NCBI GenBank assembly: GCA_009840635.1
Contig: VXNL01000080.1
Coordinates: 1 to 56,972, forward strand
Source: Acidobacteriota bacterium
GTDB taxonomy: Bacteria > Acidobacteriota > Vicinamibacteria > Marinacidobacterales > Marinacidobacteraceae
Direction of reading: 5' to 3'
Length of the DNA stretch: 56,972 nucleotides
The translations under genes were made by a program, and so were the position numbers. The notes under the pieces are model-generated. The model was not told the origin of the DNA. It was given only the letters and a program-made list of their open reading frames with translations, and did no database searches. Of the stretch, positions 8,674 to 16,167 are shown piece by piece. The first letter of the stretch is position 1. Every line of letters begins with the position of its first letter.

Positions 8674-9423
8674 ATGCTGACGCTCCGCGGCCTTGAAGGA
8701 CTTCCCGAGGTCCAGGCCGGCGACGATCTGGCGCGACTCCTGCTTGACGGGATGCTCCACTCGGGGGCCGAACCCGCGGACGGCGACGTCGTCGTGGTGT
8801 GCCACAAGGTCGTCTCCAAGGCGGAGGGGAGGCTCGTGGAACTCAAACGGCTGCGACCGACGAAGATCGCCCGGGCGTGGGCCGCGGAGTACGGGCGCGA
8901 TCCCCGGGAAGTCCAGGCGGTCCTGGGCGAAGCTCGGGACATGGTCCGCGTGCAGCGGGGGGTGCTCGTCACCGAGACGCGTCATGGATTCGTCTGCGCC
9001 AACTCGGGGGTGGACCGCTCGAACGTGCCGGAGGGCCACGTGTGCCTGTTGCCGGAAGATCCCGACGCCTCGGCGCGCGAGCTTGCCGAACGCCTCTCGG
9101 AGGCGACCGAGACGCGGTTGGGGGTCGTCATCACCGACACCTGGGGACGTCCCTTCCGCCTCGGCGCGGTCAACGTAGCCATCGGGATCGCCGTCGTCCC
9201 GGCGCTCCACGACTACCGCGGCCAGGCGGACTTTGGCGGCCGGACCCTCCAGTCCTCGACGATGGCGGTGGCAGACGAGTTGGCGGGCGCGGCCGGCCTC
9301 GTCATGGGGAAGCTGCGGCGCATTCCGGCGGTGCTGGCGCAGGGCGTCCCGTCGCATCCGGGAGCGGAACCGGGAACGGGAGCCTCGCTCCTCCGTAGCC
9401 GCGGGGAAGACATCTTCCGGTGA
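8674..9423 (+). CDS. cofE: Coenzyme F420-0:L-glutamate ligase
   Basis: CofE/FbiB-N adds gamma-linked glutamates to F420-0 using GTP, making F420-1 and longer forms in the cytosol. The 249-aa protein shows family landmarks: VVVVCHKVVSKAEGR near the N-terminus (metal and GTP site), VTETRHGFVCANSGVDRSN in the middle, and VITDTWGRPFRLGAVNVAIG followed by DYRGQADFGGRTLQ. Length matches single-domain archaeal CofE rather than the two-domain actinobacterial FbiB. The next gene, npdG, overlaps by four bases (GTGA). No cofC, cofD or fbiC is in the window, so the rest of the pathway must lie elsewhere. Confidence 0.92.
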   Translation: MLTLRGLEGLPEVQAGDDLARLLLDGMLHSGAEPADGDVVVVCHKVVSKAEGRLVELKRLRPTKIARAWAAEYGRDPREVQAVLGEARDMVRVQRGVLVTETRHGFVCANSGVDRSNVPEGHVCLLPEDPDASARELAERLSEATETRLGVVITDTWGRPFRLGAVNVAIGIAVVPALHDYRGQADFGGRTLQSSTMAVADELAGAAGLVMGKLRRIPAVLAQGVPSHPGAEPGTGASLLRSRGEDIFR

Positions 9424-10121
9424 CCGGTCCCCGCCTCGCAGTGCTCGGCGGGACCGGACAGTTCGGACTGGGGCTCGCGTGGCGGCTCGCGCTCGGCGGA
9501 GCCGAGGTGGTGATCGGCTCCCGCAACGAGCGAAGGGCGGAGGACGCCGCGGCGCGGGTGCGGTCCGGCCTCGGTACGGGAGGCTCGGCTCCGGAGAAAA
9601 CCCGGGAACTCCCGGTGTCCGGCGCGACGAACCGGGCGGCAGCCGGGGACGGGGACGTGGTGTTCCTCTCGGTTCCCTTCGCCGGCCAGGAGGCTCTCCT
9701 GGAGGAGCTTGGTTCCGCACTCGACGGGAAGCTGGTGATCTGCTGCGGCGTGCTCTGGCCGCCTGGGTCCCGCCCGGAAACCTCCGCGGCCGAGGAGGCC
9801 GAGCGCGTTCTGCGGCGAGCCGGCGCCGGTGAGGTCCGCATGGCCGCCGCCTTCCAGACGGTCGCCGCAGGTCTCCTCCGCCTTTCCCCGCAAGAAGCGG
9901 GTCCTGAACCGGCGCCGGACGTCCTGGTCTTCGCCGACGAGGCCGCCGACCGCGAGGCGGCCGCCCGGATGGTCGAACTCACCGGGCTCCGGGCCGTCCC
10001 GGTCGGGCCGCTCCGGAAGTCGCGCGCGGCGGAGGCCGCGCTCGGAATGCTCCTGGAACTCAACCGGCACTCGGCCCGGCACGCCGGGCTCATGGTCACG
10101 GGTCTGACGCGCCGCGGATGA
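9420..10121 (+). CDS. npdG: NADPH-dependent F420 reductase
   Basis: Transfers hydride between NADPH and F420, supplying reduced F420 to other enzymes. The 233-aa protein opens with the Rossmann motif VLGGTGQFGLGLAWRLA followed by VVIGSRN, the NADP-selective loop of Fno/NpdG. Later elements DVVFLSVPF and AAFQTVAAG are also typical. It starts with GTG inside the cofE stop (GTGA), giving tight coupling, and itself overlaps the next gene by four bases. Together with cofE it indicates an organism that makes and uses F420. No F420-dependent oxidoreductase was recognised in the window. Confidence 0.9.
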   Translation: MTGPRLAVLGGTGQFGLGLAWRLALGGAEVVIGSRNERRAEDAAARVRSGLGTGGSAPEKTRELPVSGATNRAAAGDGDVVFLSVPFAGQEALLEELGSALDGKLVICCGVLWPPGSRPETSAAEEAERVLRRAGAGEVRMAAAFQTVAAGLLRLSPQEAGPEPAPDVLVFADEAADREAAARMVELTGLRAVPVGPLRKSRAAEAALGMLLELNRHSARHAGLMVTGLTRRG

Positions 10122-11161
10122 ACTCGCGTTTCGCCCCGAAGCGGGTCCTCCTGAGCGCGCTCCCCTTCGCTGGGGCGGCGCTCATCCTCGCGCTGCTGTT
10201 CCGCCGCATCCCGCCGGAGCGGATGCTGGAGGCGCTTCGAGGGGCGGATCCGGTGCTGTTCTTCGCGGCGCTCCTCCCCGTCTCCGTCCTCTACGTCCTG
10301 CTCGACGGGGTCCTCCTGGCCATCGTGCTGCGCTGGTTTCACCCTCCCGGGATCGGCTTCCGGGAATCGCTCGCGGTCCGGGCGGTGGACTACCTGGTTT
10401 CGCTCTGGAATGGACGGGCGTCGCAGGCCGCCATGGTGGGCACCCTCGGACGGCGCTTCGGAGGGGCGGCGGAGGGTGGCGAGAGCCATCCGGATTCGGG
10501 CTACTGGGAATGCGCCGGAACGATCCTGTTTCTGGATCTCTGCCAGCGGGGCCATCTCCTGTTCTGGGCGGCGGGGGGCGCCATCGTCCTCGGCAGCGCC
10601 GCGCCCGAGCGCGTCCCGGTGGCCGCCGCTCTCGGTTTCGCCGGCCTCTGCCTGCTCGTCGCCTTCCTTCGGGGCCGGCTCCGGGGCGCCGGCCTCGGGC
10701 CGCCCCGCTGGAGGCTGCTCCAATCCCTCCGGAGAGCCGCCCCCCGGCACTACGCCGCGGTGTTCGCCCTGAAGGCGCCGCTGATCGTCGGGGCCGCGGT
10801 GGGGCACCACTTCGCCCTCGGGGCCTTCGGCATCCAGATTCCCGTGGGAACCCTCCTGGCCACCCTCCCGATCATCTTTCTCGCGGGCGCCCTCCCGATC
10901 GCCGTGGCGCGCATCGGCACGAGCCAGGCCGCCTGGATCTACTTCCACGCGGGCGCCGCGGCCTCGTCAGCGGGGGGTGAAGCGGCCCTCCTCGCCTACA
11001 GCCTGTCCGCCCACCTGACCTTCCTGCTTCTGAACGCGGCGCTCAGCGCCCCGTTTCTCCCCGCGGCCTGGCGGACGATCCGCGGCGCTCCCCGGCCGTT
11101 CAGTCGAGCCGCCGGTACACGCTCCGGAGCAGCAGCGGATCCCCTCTCCGCGGCATCTTGA
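10118..11161 (+). CDS. Flippase-like integral membrane protein
   Basis: 347 aa with about eight hydrophobic segments, starting four bases inside npdG. The sequence pattern (RIPPERMLEALRGADPVLFF, then WFHPPGIGFRESLAVRAVDY, and late PIIFLAGALPIAVARIGTSQ) resembles the lysylphosphatidylglycerol-synthase membrane domain / UPF0104 flippase-like family. These move or modify lipids, but family members are diverse and the link to F420 here may be only positional. The last 62 bases overlap the convergent gene ending at 11100, so the exact C-terminus deserves care. Confidence 0.6.
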   Translation: MNSRFAPKRVLLSALPFAGAALILALLFRRIPPERMLEALRGADPVLFFAALLPVSVLYVLLDGVLLAIVLRWFHPPGIGFRESLAVRAVDYLVSLWNGRASQAAMVGTLGRRFGGAAEGGESHPDSGYWECAGTILFLDLCQRGHLLFWAAGGAIVLGSAAPERVPVAAALGFAGLCLLVAFLRGRLRGAGLGPPRWRLLQSLRRAAPRHYAAVFALKAPLIVGAAVGHHFALGAFGIQIPVGTLLATLPIIFLAGALPIAVARIGTSQAAWIYFHAGAAASSAGGEAALLAYSLSAHLTFLLLNAALSAPFLPAAWRTIRGAPRPFSRAAGTRSGAAADPLSAAS

Positions 11162-11750
11162 GTTCCGTGCGCACGACCAGCACGTCATCCGTGGCCTGGA
11201 GCGTCCGGAACAGTTCGAGCTTCCCGAAGGGCAGTTGCCGTTCCTCCCGGACGCGCGCGATACCGCCGCGGAACTCGGCCACACTGGTGATCCGCCCCCC
11301 GCGGCCGTCCTCGCGGGCGTGCTCCTCGCCGTCCAGATAGAGGATCTGCACCCGCTCGTCGAGGACCAGCCGCAGTTCGCCCGCGTCGGCTTCGATCTCC
11401 AGCAGGTCCGGCAGGCTCAGGAGGGGAACTCCACCGCCCGGACCGCTGCGCCCGCCACCCCGGCCCATGCCGCCTCTTCCCATGCCGCCCCGGCCGCCCG
11501 GAGGCCCGAAACCCCGGCCCCCGCGGGCGCCGCGCCGGTCTTCGTCTTCCGCCGCCCGCTGCATGACCTCGGCCGGGTCGTCGCTCGCCTCGGGGTCGAG
11601 TTCCCAGAGTCCGGCAAGGTCCGCCGGACTCTGCGCGGACGCGGCCGGCGCCGCAGCGAGAGCGAAGAAGAGGGCACCGCCCAGGACGAGAGGAAGGGCT
11701 CCGGCGGGAGCCTTCGCAGAAGACCCGCGGGGGGTCGCCGAGATTGTCAT
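11100..11750 (-). CDS. Exported Gly/Arg/Met-rich protein of unknown function
   Basis: 216 aa from the Met at 11750 (open from 11780). TAGACT lies seven bases upstream of 11750, which supports that start. A signal peptide ends around AAPAASAQ. The mature protein opens AGLWELDPEASDDPAEVM, then holds a low-complexity stretch of GGRGG and GMGRGG units (about residues 80-110), followed by a beta-rich part ending KMPRRGDPLLLRSVYRRLD. The low-complexity part may be a flexible linker. Similar proteins in related bacteria are uncharacterised as far as I know. The gene is convergent with the flippase-like gene and overlaps it by 62 bases. Confidence 0.55.
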   Translation of the reverse strand: MTISATPRGSSAKAPAGALPLVLGGALFFALAAAPAASAQSPADLAGLWELDPEASDDPAEVMQRAAEDEDRRGARGGRGFGPPGGRGGMGRGGMGRGGGRSGPGGGVPLLSLPDLLEIEADAGELRLVLDERVQILYLDGEEHAREDGRGGRITSVAEFRGGIARVREERQLPFGKLELFRTLQATDDVLVVRTELKMPRRGDPLLLRSVYRRLD

Positions 11751-11757
11751 CGGGGTC

Positions 11758-11763
11758 AGTCTA
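11758..11763 (-). promoter_or_regulatory. Candidate leaderless -10 (TAGACT)
   Basis: TAGACT on the minus strand, seven bases before the ATG at 11750 and with no Shine-Dalgarno. It is part of the TANNNT pattern and helps choose the start of the Gly-rich exported protein. Confidence 0.35.
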
Positions 11764-11829
11764 TCGAGGGGTTCGAACATGATGCATCGCCTCGCGCAAG
11801 GCCCGCGCCACGGCGGTTTCGGCGGGCGT

Positions 11830-11858
11830 TTGCCAGTCTCGGGGAGCCCCCATAAAAT
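11830..11858 (+). promoter_or_regulatory. Sigma70-type promoter for the DUF1549 operon
   Basis: TTGCCA at 11830-11835 and TAAAAT at 11853-11858 with exactly 17 bases between; each hexamer matches the consensus at five of six positions. The predicted transcript start near 11865 leaves about 20 bases before the ATG at 11885. It is among the best promoter matches seen in the window. Confidence 0.6.
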
Positions 11859-11884
11859 GGCCTATTCGGAGACGTAGCCCGCGT

Positions 11885-13822
11885 ATGCCCAACCCGTTTC
11901 GCGTGACCCTCTCGGCGCTTCTCGCCGCCGGAGTCGGGATCGCCGCGTTCGGCCAACCGCCCCCGGCTCAACCTGCACCCGACCAGCAGGAAAGCCAGCA
12001 GGAGATCCAGGACCGGCTGGCCGACCGCGCGCACCGCATCGCCGCCGAGGGCGAGACGGCCGGTGAGAAGGCGCGCCGGGCCATCGCCGCCGCCGGCCGG
12101 CTGCCGCGGGACGAGGCGGCGGCCCCGGTCGGGCGGTTGGTCCGCCGCACCCTCGTGGACGAAGTGCTCGGGGCGCAGCAGGAAGCGCTCGGGATCCCCC
12201 ACGCGCCGCCGTCCTCGGACGCCGCGTTCCTGCGCCGGGCGACGCTCGACGCCACGGGGCTCATCCCCTCCCCCGAAGCGGTGCGCGCCTTCCTCGCCGA
12301 CGACTCGCCCGACAAACGCGCCCGCCTGGTGGACGAGCTGGTGGGCAGCCAGGAGTTCGCCGAGCAGTGGGCCTGGTTCTTCGGCGACCTGTTCCGGCTC
12401 GCCCACCAGGTGGGTCCGGTCCGGAACCCGTTCCAGAGCTGGATCAAGGAATGGCTGACGACCGACCGGCCCTACGACGAGGTGGTGCGCGATCTGCTCA
12501 CCGGAGTCGCCAAGGCGCACGGCAGCGTCCCGTCGCTGGCTTTCCTGGCGCGCTCGCACCAGGCCAAGAGCCGGATCGTGATGAGCCCGGACGACTACTC
12601 CATCCACAACCGGCTGGACGCCATCGACCAGTTCAACGTGGACGTTTCCCGAATCTTCCTGGGGATCAACACCTCCTGCATTTCCTGCCACGACGGGGCG
12701 GCGCACCTCGAGCCCCTGAACGAGTGGCTCTCGAAGCGGACCCGCGAGGAGTTCTACCGGCACTCGGCGTTCATGGGGAACGCCCGCCAGATCACCACCT
12801 GGGACGACCGCTCCAAGAACGTGGTGGTGGACCTCCTCGTCGATGACCTCGCCAAGGGTTACGACACGGGCGACGACGCGCCGTACCACACCCTCTCCGA
12901 GGGCCGTTTCCCGCGGCTCGAGGGGCTGGCCTACGAACCCGCCTTCCTCCTGACCGGCGAGACGCCGGAGCCTGGGGAAAACCCCAGGGACGCGTTCGGG
13001 CGCATGCTGACCGGCCACCCGCAGTTCGCGAGGGCCACCGTGAACCTGGTCTGGGGCAAGCTCATGACGGTCGCCTTCGTCGAGCCCTACAACTCGTTCG
13101 ACCTGGACCGGATGGGGCGGCTCGCGGCGGGCCAAGAGGATCCCCTCCCCTCCCGCCCCCTCAATCCCGAGCTGATGGAGGCGCTGGCCGAGGATTTCCG
13201 CAACAGCGGTTTCAGCTTCTGGCACCTGGTCAAGACCATCATGAAGTCCGAGACCTACGGGCTTTCCCCGCACTTCGACGGAGACTGGGACGATGCCTGG
13301 ACCGGCTACTACCCGCGCCGCTACGTCCGGGTGCTGACCGGGCCCGAACTCGTGGATTCGCTGGCGCGCGCCACCGAAGTGCCCACGGAGTTCGCCTTCG
13401 CGGGCACGACCGTCGAGCGGGTCAAGGAACTGACCACTCCGTCCGACCTCGGCGGACGGCGCGGACGCGGCGAGGGCGCCGAAGTGGACGCGCTCATGCA
13501 GAGCTTCTTCCAGAGCAACCGGATGACGCCGGCTCCGGTGGGGAACCGGGGTTCCATTCTGCAGGCGCTCCTCATGATGCAGTCCGGGGTCGTGAACCGG
13601 CGCGTTTCCAGCGAGTCCGGAGGACGGGTGGCCGACCTCCTCGCCTCGGAAAAGGGCGACGGCGACCTGGTCAACGAGCTGTTCCTGGGAACGCTCGGAC
13701 GCCCGCCCACGGCGGCCGAAGCGGAACTCGGCGCCGAGCGGATCGCCGCGGACCGCCAGCAGGGCACCCAGGACCTGCAGTGGGCGCTTCTCAACTCTCC
13801 CGAGTTCCTCCTGAACCACTGA
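11885..13822 (+). CDS. Exported DUF1549/DUF1553 protein with a CxxCH haem site
   Basis: 645 aa with a signal peptide (MPNPFRVTLSALLAAG). An N-terminal DUF1549 region (about residues 85-310) includes FLRRATLDATGLIPSPEAV and a CISCH haem-binding motif at 265-269 followed by DGAAHLEPL. The C-terminal part (GHPQFARATVNLVWGKLM, then LGTLGRPPTAAEAELG) matches DUF1553. These proteins abound in Planctomycetes, Acidobacteria and Verrucomicrobia, usually paired with a DUF1501 protein, exactly as here (10 bases downstream). The function is unproven; c-type cytochrome-like exported proteins linked to polymer breakdown have been suggested. This form lacks the separate N-terminal PSC cytochrome domain seen in long planctomycete versions. 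Confidence 0.85.
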   Translation: MPNPFRVTLSALLAAGVGIAAFGQPPPAQPAPDQQESQQEIQDRLADRAHRIAAEGETAGEKARRAIAAAGRLPRDEAAAPVGRLVRRTLVDEVLGAQQEALGIPHAPPSSDAAFLRRATLDATGLIPSPEAVRAFLADDSPDKRARLVDELVGSQEFAEQWAWFFGDLFRLAHQVGPVRNPFQSWIKEWLTTDRPYDEVVRDLLTGVAKAHGSVPSLAFLARSHQAKSRIVMSPDDYSIHNRLDAIDQFNVDVSRIFLGINTSCISCHDGAAHLEPLNEWLSKRTREEFYRHSAFMGNARQITTWDDRSKNVVVDLLVDDLAKGYDTGDDAPYHTLSEGRFPRLEGLAYEPAFLLTGETPEPGENPRDAFGRMLTGHPQFARATVNLVWGKLMTVAFVEPYNSFDLDRMGRLAAGQEDPLPSRPLNPELMEALAEDFRNSGFSFWHLVKTIMKSETYGLSPHFDGDWDDAWTGYYPRRYVRVLTGPELVDSLARATEVPTEFAFAGTTVERVKELTTPSDLGGRRGRGEGAEVDALMQSFFQSNRMTPAPVGNRGSILQALLMMQSGVVNRRVSSESGGRVADLLASEKGDGDLVNELFLGTLGRPPTAAEAELGAERIAADRQQGTQDLQWALLNSPEFLLNH

Positions 13823-13832
13823 GGGGCCGAAC

Positions 13833-15245
13833 ATGTGCAGCCGTGAACCCCGCGTCGCCGATCTGATCCCGGCCCGCCGGGAGATTCTCAAGATGGGGGG
13901 GCTGGCGCTCGCCGGGTCCTTCGTGAACCAGGTCGTCTGGCCGCTCCAGGCGCACGCGACCGGCAAGGCGAACCCGCGGCGCACCGCGCGCTACTGCATC
14001 TTCATCGAGATGGGCGGGGCCATCAGTCCGATGGACACCTGGGACTTCAAGCAGACCCGCTGGACGCCCAAGGATCTGGACATGGTTCAGATCAATGACG
14101 AGGTCTCGCTGTCCCGGACTCTGTTCCCCACGCTCGTGGACCGGGTGGACGAGGTCGCCTTCGTGCGCTCGATGCGGGCGCCGGAGCTGATCCACTTCAA
14201 CGGGCAGTACCACACCCAGACCGGCCGGGTGCTGAACGTGGCGCTCGCCCGCGAGGTCCCCGCCTTCGGGAGCGTCATCGCCGCCGAGCTCGACAAGGAA
14301 CGGCGCGAGACGGACAGCTTCCCGACATACGTCAGCACCTACCTCACCCGGGCCCGCGCCGGATCCATCGGCGCCGGCTTCCTGCCGACCCGCTTCTCCG
14401 GCCTCGACCTGGATCCGACCACGGTGTTCGACTCCTTCGGAGGCAACGTGGAAGGCAGCCGCCGGGTGCTCGAGGAGCGCTTCCGCTTGTTGAACCGGCT
14501 TGCGGAGGTCTCCATTCCGGAACGCGCCTCGCTCGGTGACAAGGAAAACGACTACCGCGACTACTACAAGTCGGCCTACGGGCTCCTCACCGACGAACGC
14601 TGGCCGAAGCTCTTCGTCGCCAGCGACGAGGACAAGGCGCGCTACGGCGCGGACGAATTCGGGCTGGGCTGCATCCTGGCGCGCAACCTGATCGAAGCCG
14701 ACGCCGGAACCCGCTTCATCTACATCTACGACGGGGACAAGTGGGACCACCACTCCGGCATCTTCGACCGTTCACGCACCTGGAACCACTACACGACCTG
14801 TCCGCGGCTGGACAAGGGATTCACCTCCCTGCTCACCGACTTGGGTGCCCGCCCGGGCAGCGAACCCGGCACGACGCTGCTCGACGAAACGCTCATCGTG
14901 GTCACCAGCGAGTTCGGCCGCACGCCGGAGATGAACCCGGTGGCCGGCCGGGACCACTACCGCTTCGCCTACACCAGCATGTATGCGGGCGGCGGCGTGC
15001 AGGGCGGCCGGGTCGTCGGCAAGACCAACGAGGACGGATCGGAAGTCATCGATCCCGGCTGGAAGCACGACGGGCAGCCGTTCATGGACAACACGGTCGC
15101 CACCATCTACTCGGCGCTCGGCATCGACTGGAGGAAGGTGGTCCACAACACCCCTTCGGGCCGCGAGTACGTCTACGTGGATTCGGTCTCGCTGGGCGGG
15201 TCGGAGATGATGTTCGACGACGAGATCGCCGAGATCTTCGCCTGA
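13833..15245 (+). CDS. DUF1501 protein (alkaline phosphatase/sulfatase-like fold)
   Basis: 470 aa. The N-terminus RREILKMGGLALAGSFVNQ is a twin-arginine type export signal though without the strict SRRxFLK form. The body carries family marks: FIEMGGAISPMDTWDFK, IYDGDKWDHHSGIF, LIVVTSEFGRTPEMN and AGRDHY. The last two resemble the metal-binding SEFGRTP and GRDHW motifs of DUF1501, which is related to the alkaline phosphatase superfamily. DUF1501 and DUF1549/1553 genes are habitual neighbours and probably work as a pair outside the cytoplasm. Here the pair is followed by a formylglycine-enzyme-like gene 37 bases downstream. Substrate unknown. Confidence 0.85.
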   Translation: MCSREPRVADLIPARREILKMGGLALAGSFVNQVVWPLQAHATGKANPRRTARYCIFIEMGGAISPMDTWDFKQTRWTPKDLDMVQINDEVSLSRTLFPTLVDRVDEVAFVRSMRAPELIHFNGQYHTQTGRVLNVALAREVPAFGSVIAAELDKERRETDSFPTYVSTYLTRARAGSIGAGFLPTRFSGLDLDPTTVFDSFGGNVEGSRRVLEERFRLLNRLAEVSIPERASLGDKENDYRDYYKSAYGLLTDERWPKLFVASDEDKARYGADEFGLGCILARNLIEADAGTRFIYIYDGDKWDHHSGIFDRSRTWNHYTTCPRLDKGFTSLLTDLGARPGSEPGTTLLDETLIVVTSEFGRTPEMNPVAGRDHYRFAYTSMYAGGGVQGGRVVGKTNEDGSEVIDPGWKHDGQPFMDNTVATIYSALGIDWRKVVHNTPSGREYVYVDSVSLGGSEMMFDDEIAEIFA

Positions 15246-15282
15246 GTCGGCAGCACTGATTCGATCGGAAAACCACTGACCG

Positions 15283-16167
15283 GTGGCGATGGGTAAACCA
15301 CGCTGCCCCGTGCTCCGGGGACTGCTGGCCGCGGCGTGCGCTTTCCTGCCCGCCCTGGGCGCAGCGGGCAACGATCCTCCCGAGCCGCACTGCAGCGACG
15401 ACCGCGCCGAGAACATCTGCTGGGTGCCCCCAGGCGATTTCTGGATGGGGCGGACCCGGCTCTGGCTGATCGACGAGATCCACTGGCAGACACGCGACCG
15501 CGTGGACGCGCGGCCCGTCCACCGGGTGACGCTTCCCGGCTTCTGGATCGACCAGAAGGAGGTCACCCAGGAGGCCTACCGGGAGTTCACCTGGTCCACC
15601 GGACGGCCCGAGCCGTTCCACTGGCGTCAGGGCTTTCCGGAGGAGAAGGCACGGTTCCCGGTCTACAACGTCGACTGGAGCGACGCGAGCGAGTACTGCG
15701 CGTTCCGGGGAAAGCGGCTGCCGACGGAAGCCGAATGGGAAAAGGCGGCCCGGGGCGGGCTGGTGGGAGCGCCGTGGCCGTGGGGCGGCCAGTACCGGCC
15801 CGATCCGGAAGAGGGCGCCCCCGAGGGAACCCGGGTCCCGCCGCCGGCGCGGATCGCGCATCCCGGATCGCCCACCGACGTGGCGTCCTTCCCGCCGAAC
15901 GGCTACGGCCTCTACGACATGGTCGGGAACATCGCCGAGTGGGTGGCGGACGGCTACGACCTCGGCTACTACGCGGTGAGCCCGCTGGCGGAGCCGCGAG
16001 GACCGCAGGACGCGCCCTACCGGATCTTTCGGGGCGGGAGCTGGGCGGACACCGACGAGCGGATCGCCAGCGTCTTCTACCGGAACTTCACGAGGCCCGA
16101 CACCAGGATTCACAGCATCGGTTTCCGGTGCGCACTCGATCACATAGAGCAGGGAGAAGCAGAATGA
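15283..16167 (+). CDS. Exported formylglycine-generating-enzyme-like (FGE/SUMF) protein
   Basis: 294 aa, start at GTG 15283 or the ATG two codons later. A signal peptide (LLAAACAFLPALGAAG) precedes an FGE-sulfatase domain: WVPPGDFWMGRT, PGFWIDQKEVTQEAYREF, CAFRGKRLPTEAEWEKAAR, GLYDMVGNIAEWVADGY, FRGGSWADTDERIAS and a final IGFRCA. True FGE needs a pair of active-site cysteines in the C-terminal part; only the last Cys (GFRCA) is present, where the first should be there is YRNFTRPD. It is therefore unlikely to convert Cys to formylglycine and is better read as an FGE-fold binding or accessory protein. It overlaps the next gene by four bases (ATGA). Confidence 0.85.
   Translation: MAMGKPRCPVLRGLLAAACAFLPALGAAGNDPPEPHCSDDRAENICWVPPGDFWMGRTRLWLIDEIHWQTRDRVDARPVHRVTLPGFWIDQKEVTQEAYREFTWSTGRPEPFHWRQGFPEEKARFPVYNVDWSDASEYCAFRGKRLPTEAEWEKAARGGLVGAPWPWGGQYRPDPEEGAPEGTRVPPPARIAHPGSPTDVASFPPNGYGLYDMVGNIAEWVADGYDLGYYAVSPLAEPRGPQDAPYRIFRGGSWADTDERIASVFYRNFTRPDTRIHSIGFRCALDHIEQGEAE

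Noticed and set aside
8693..9178. Second gene inside cofE in another frame
   Set aside because: A shadow frame with Arg/Ser-rich product and no ribosome site.
11756..13984. 742-codon minus-strand frame across the DUF1549 gene
   Set aside because: Shadow of a gene with clear domain content; no start signal or family.
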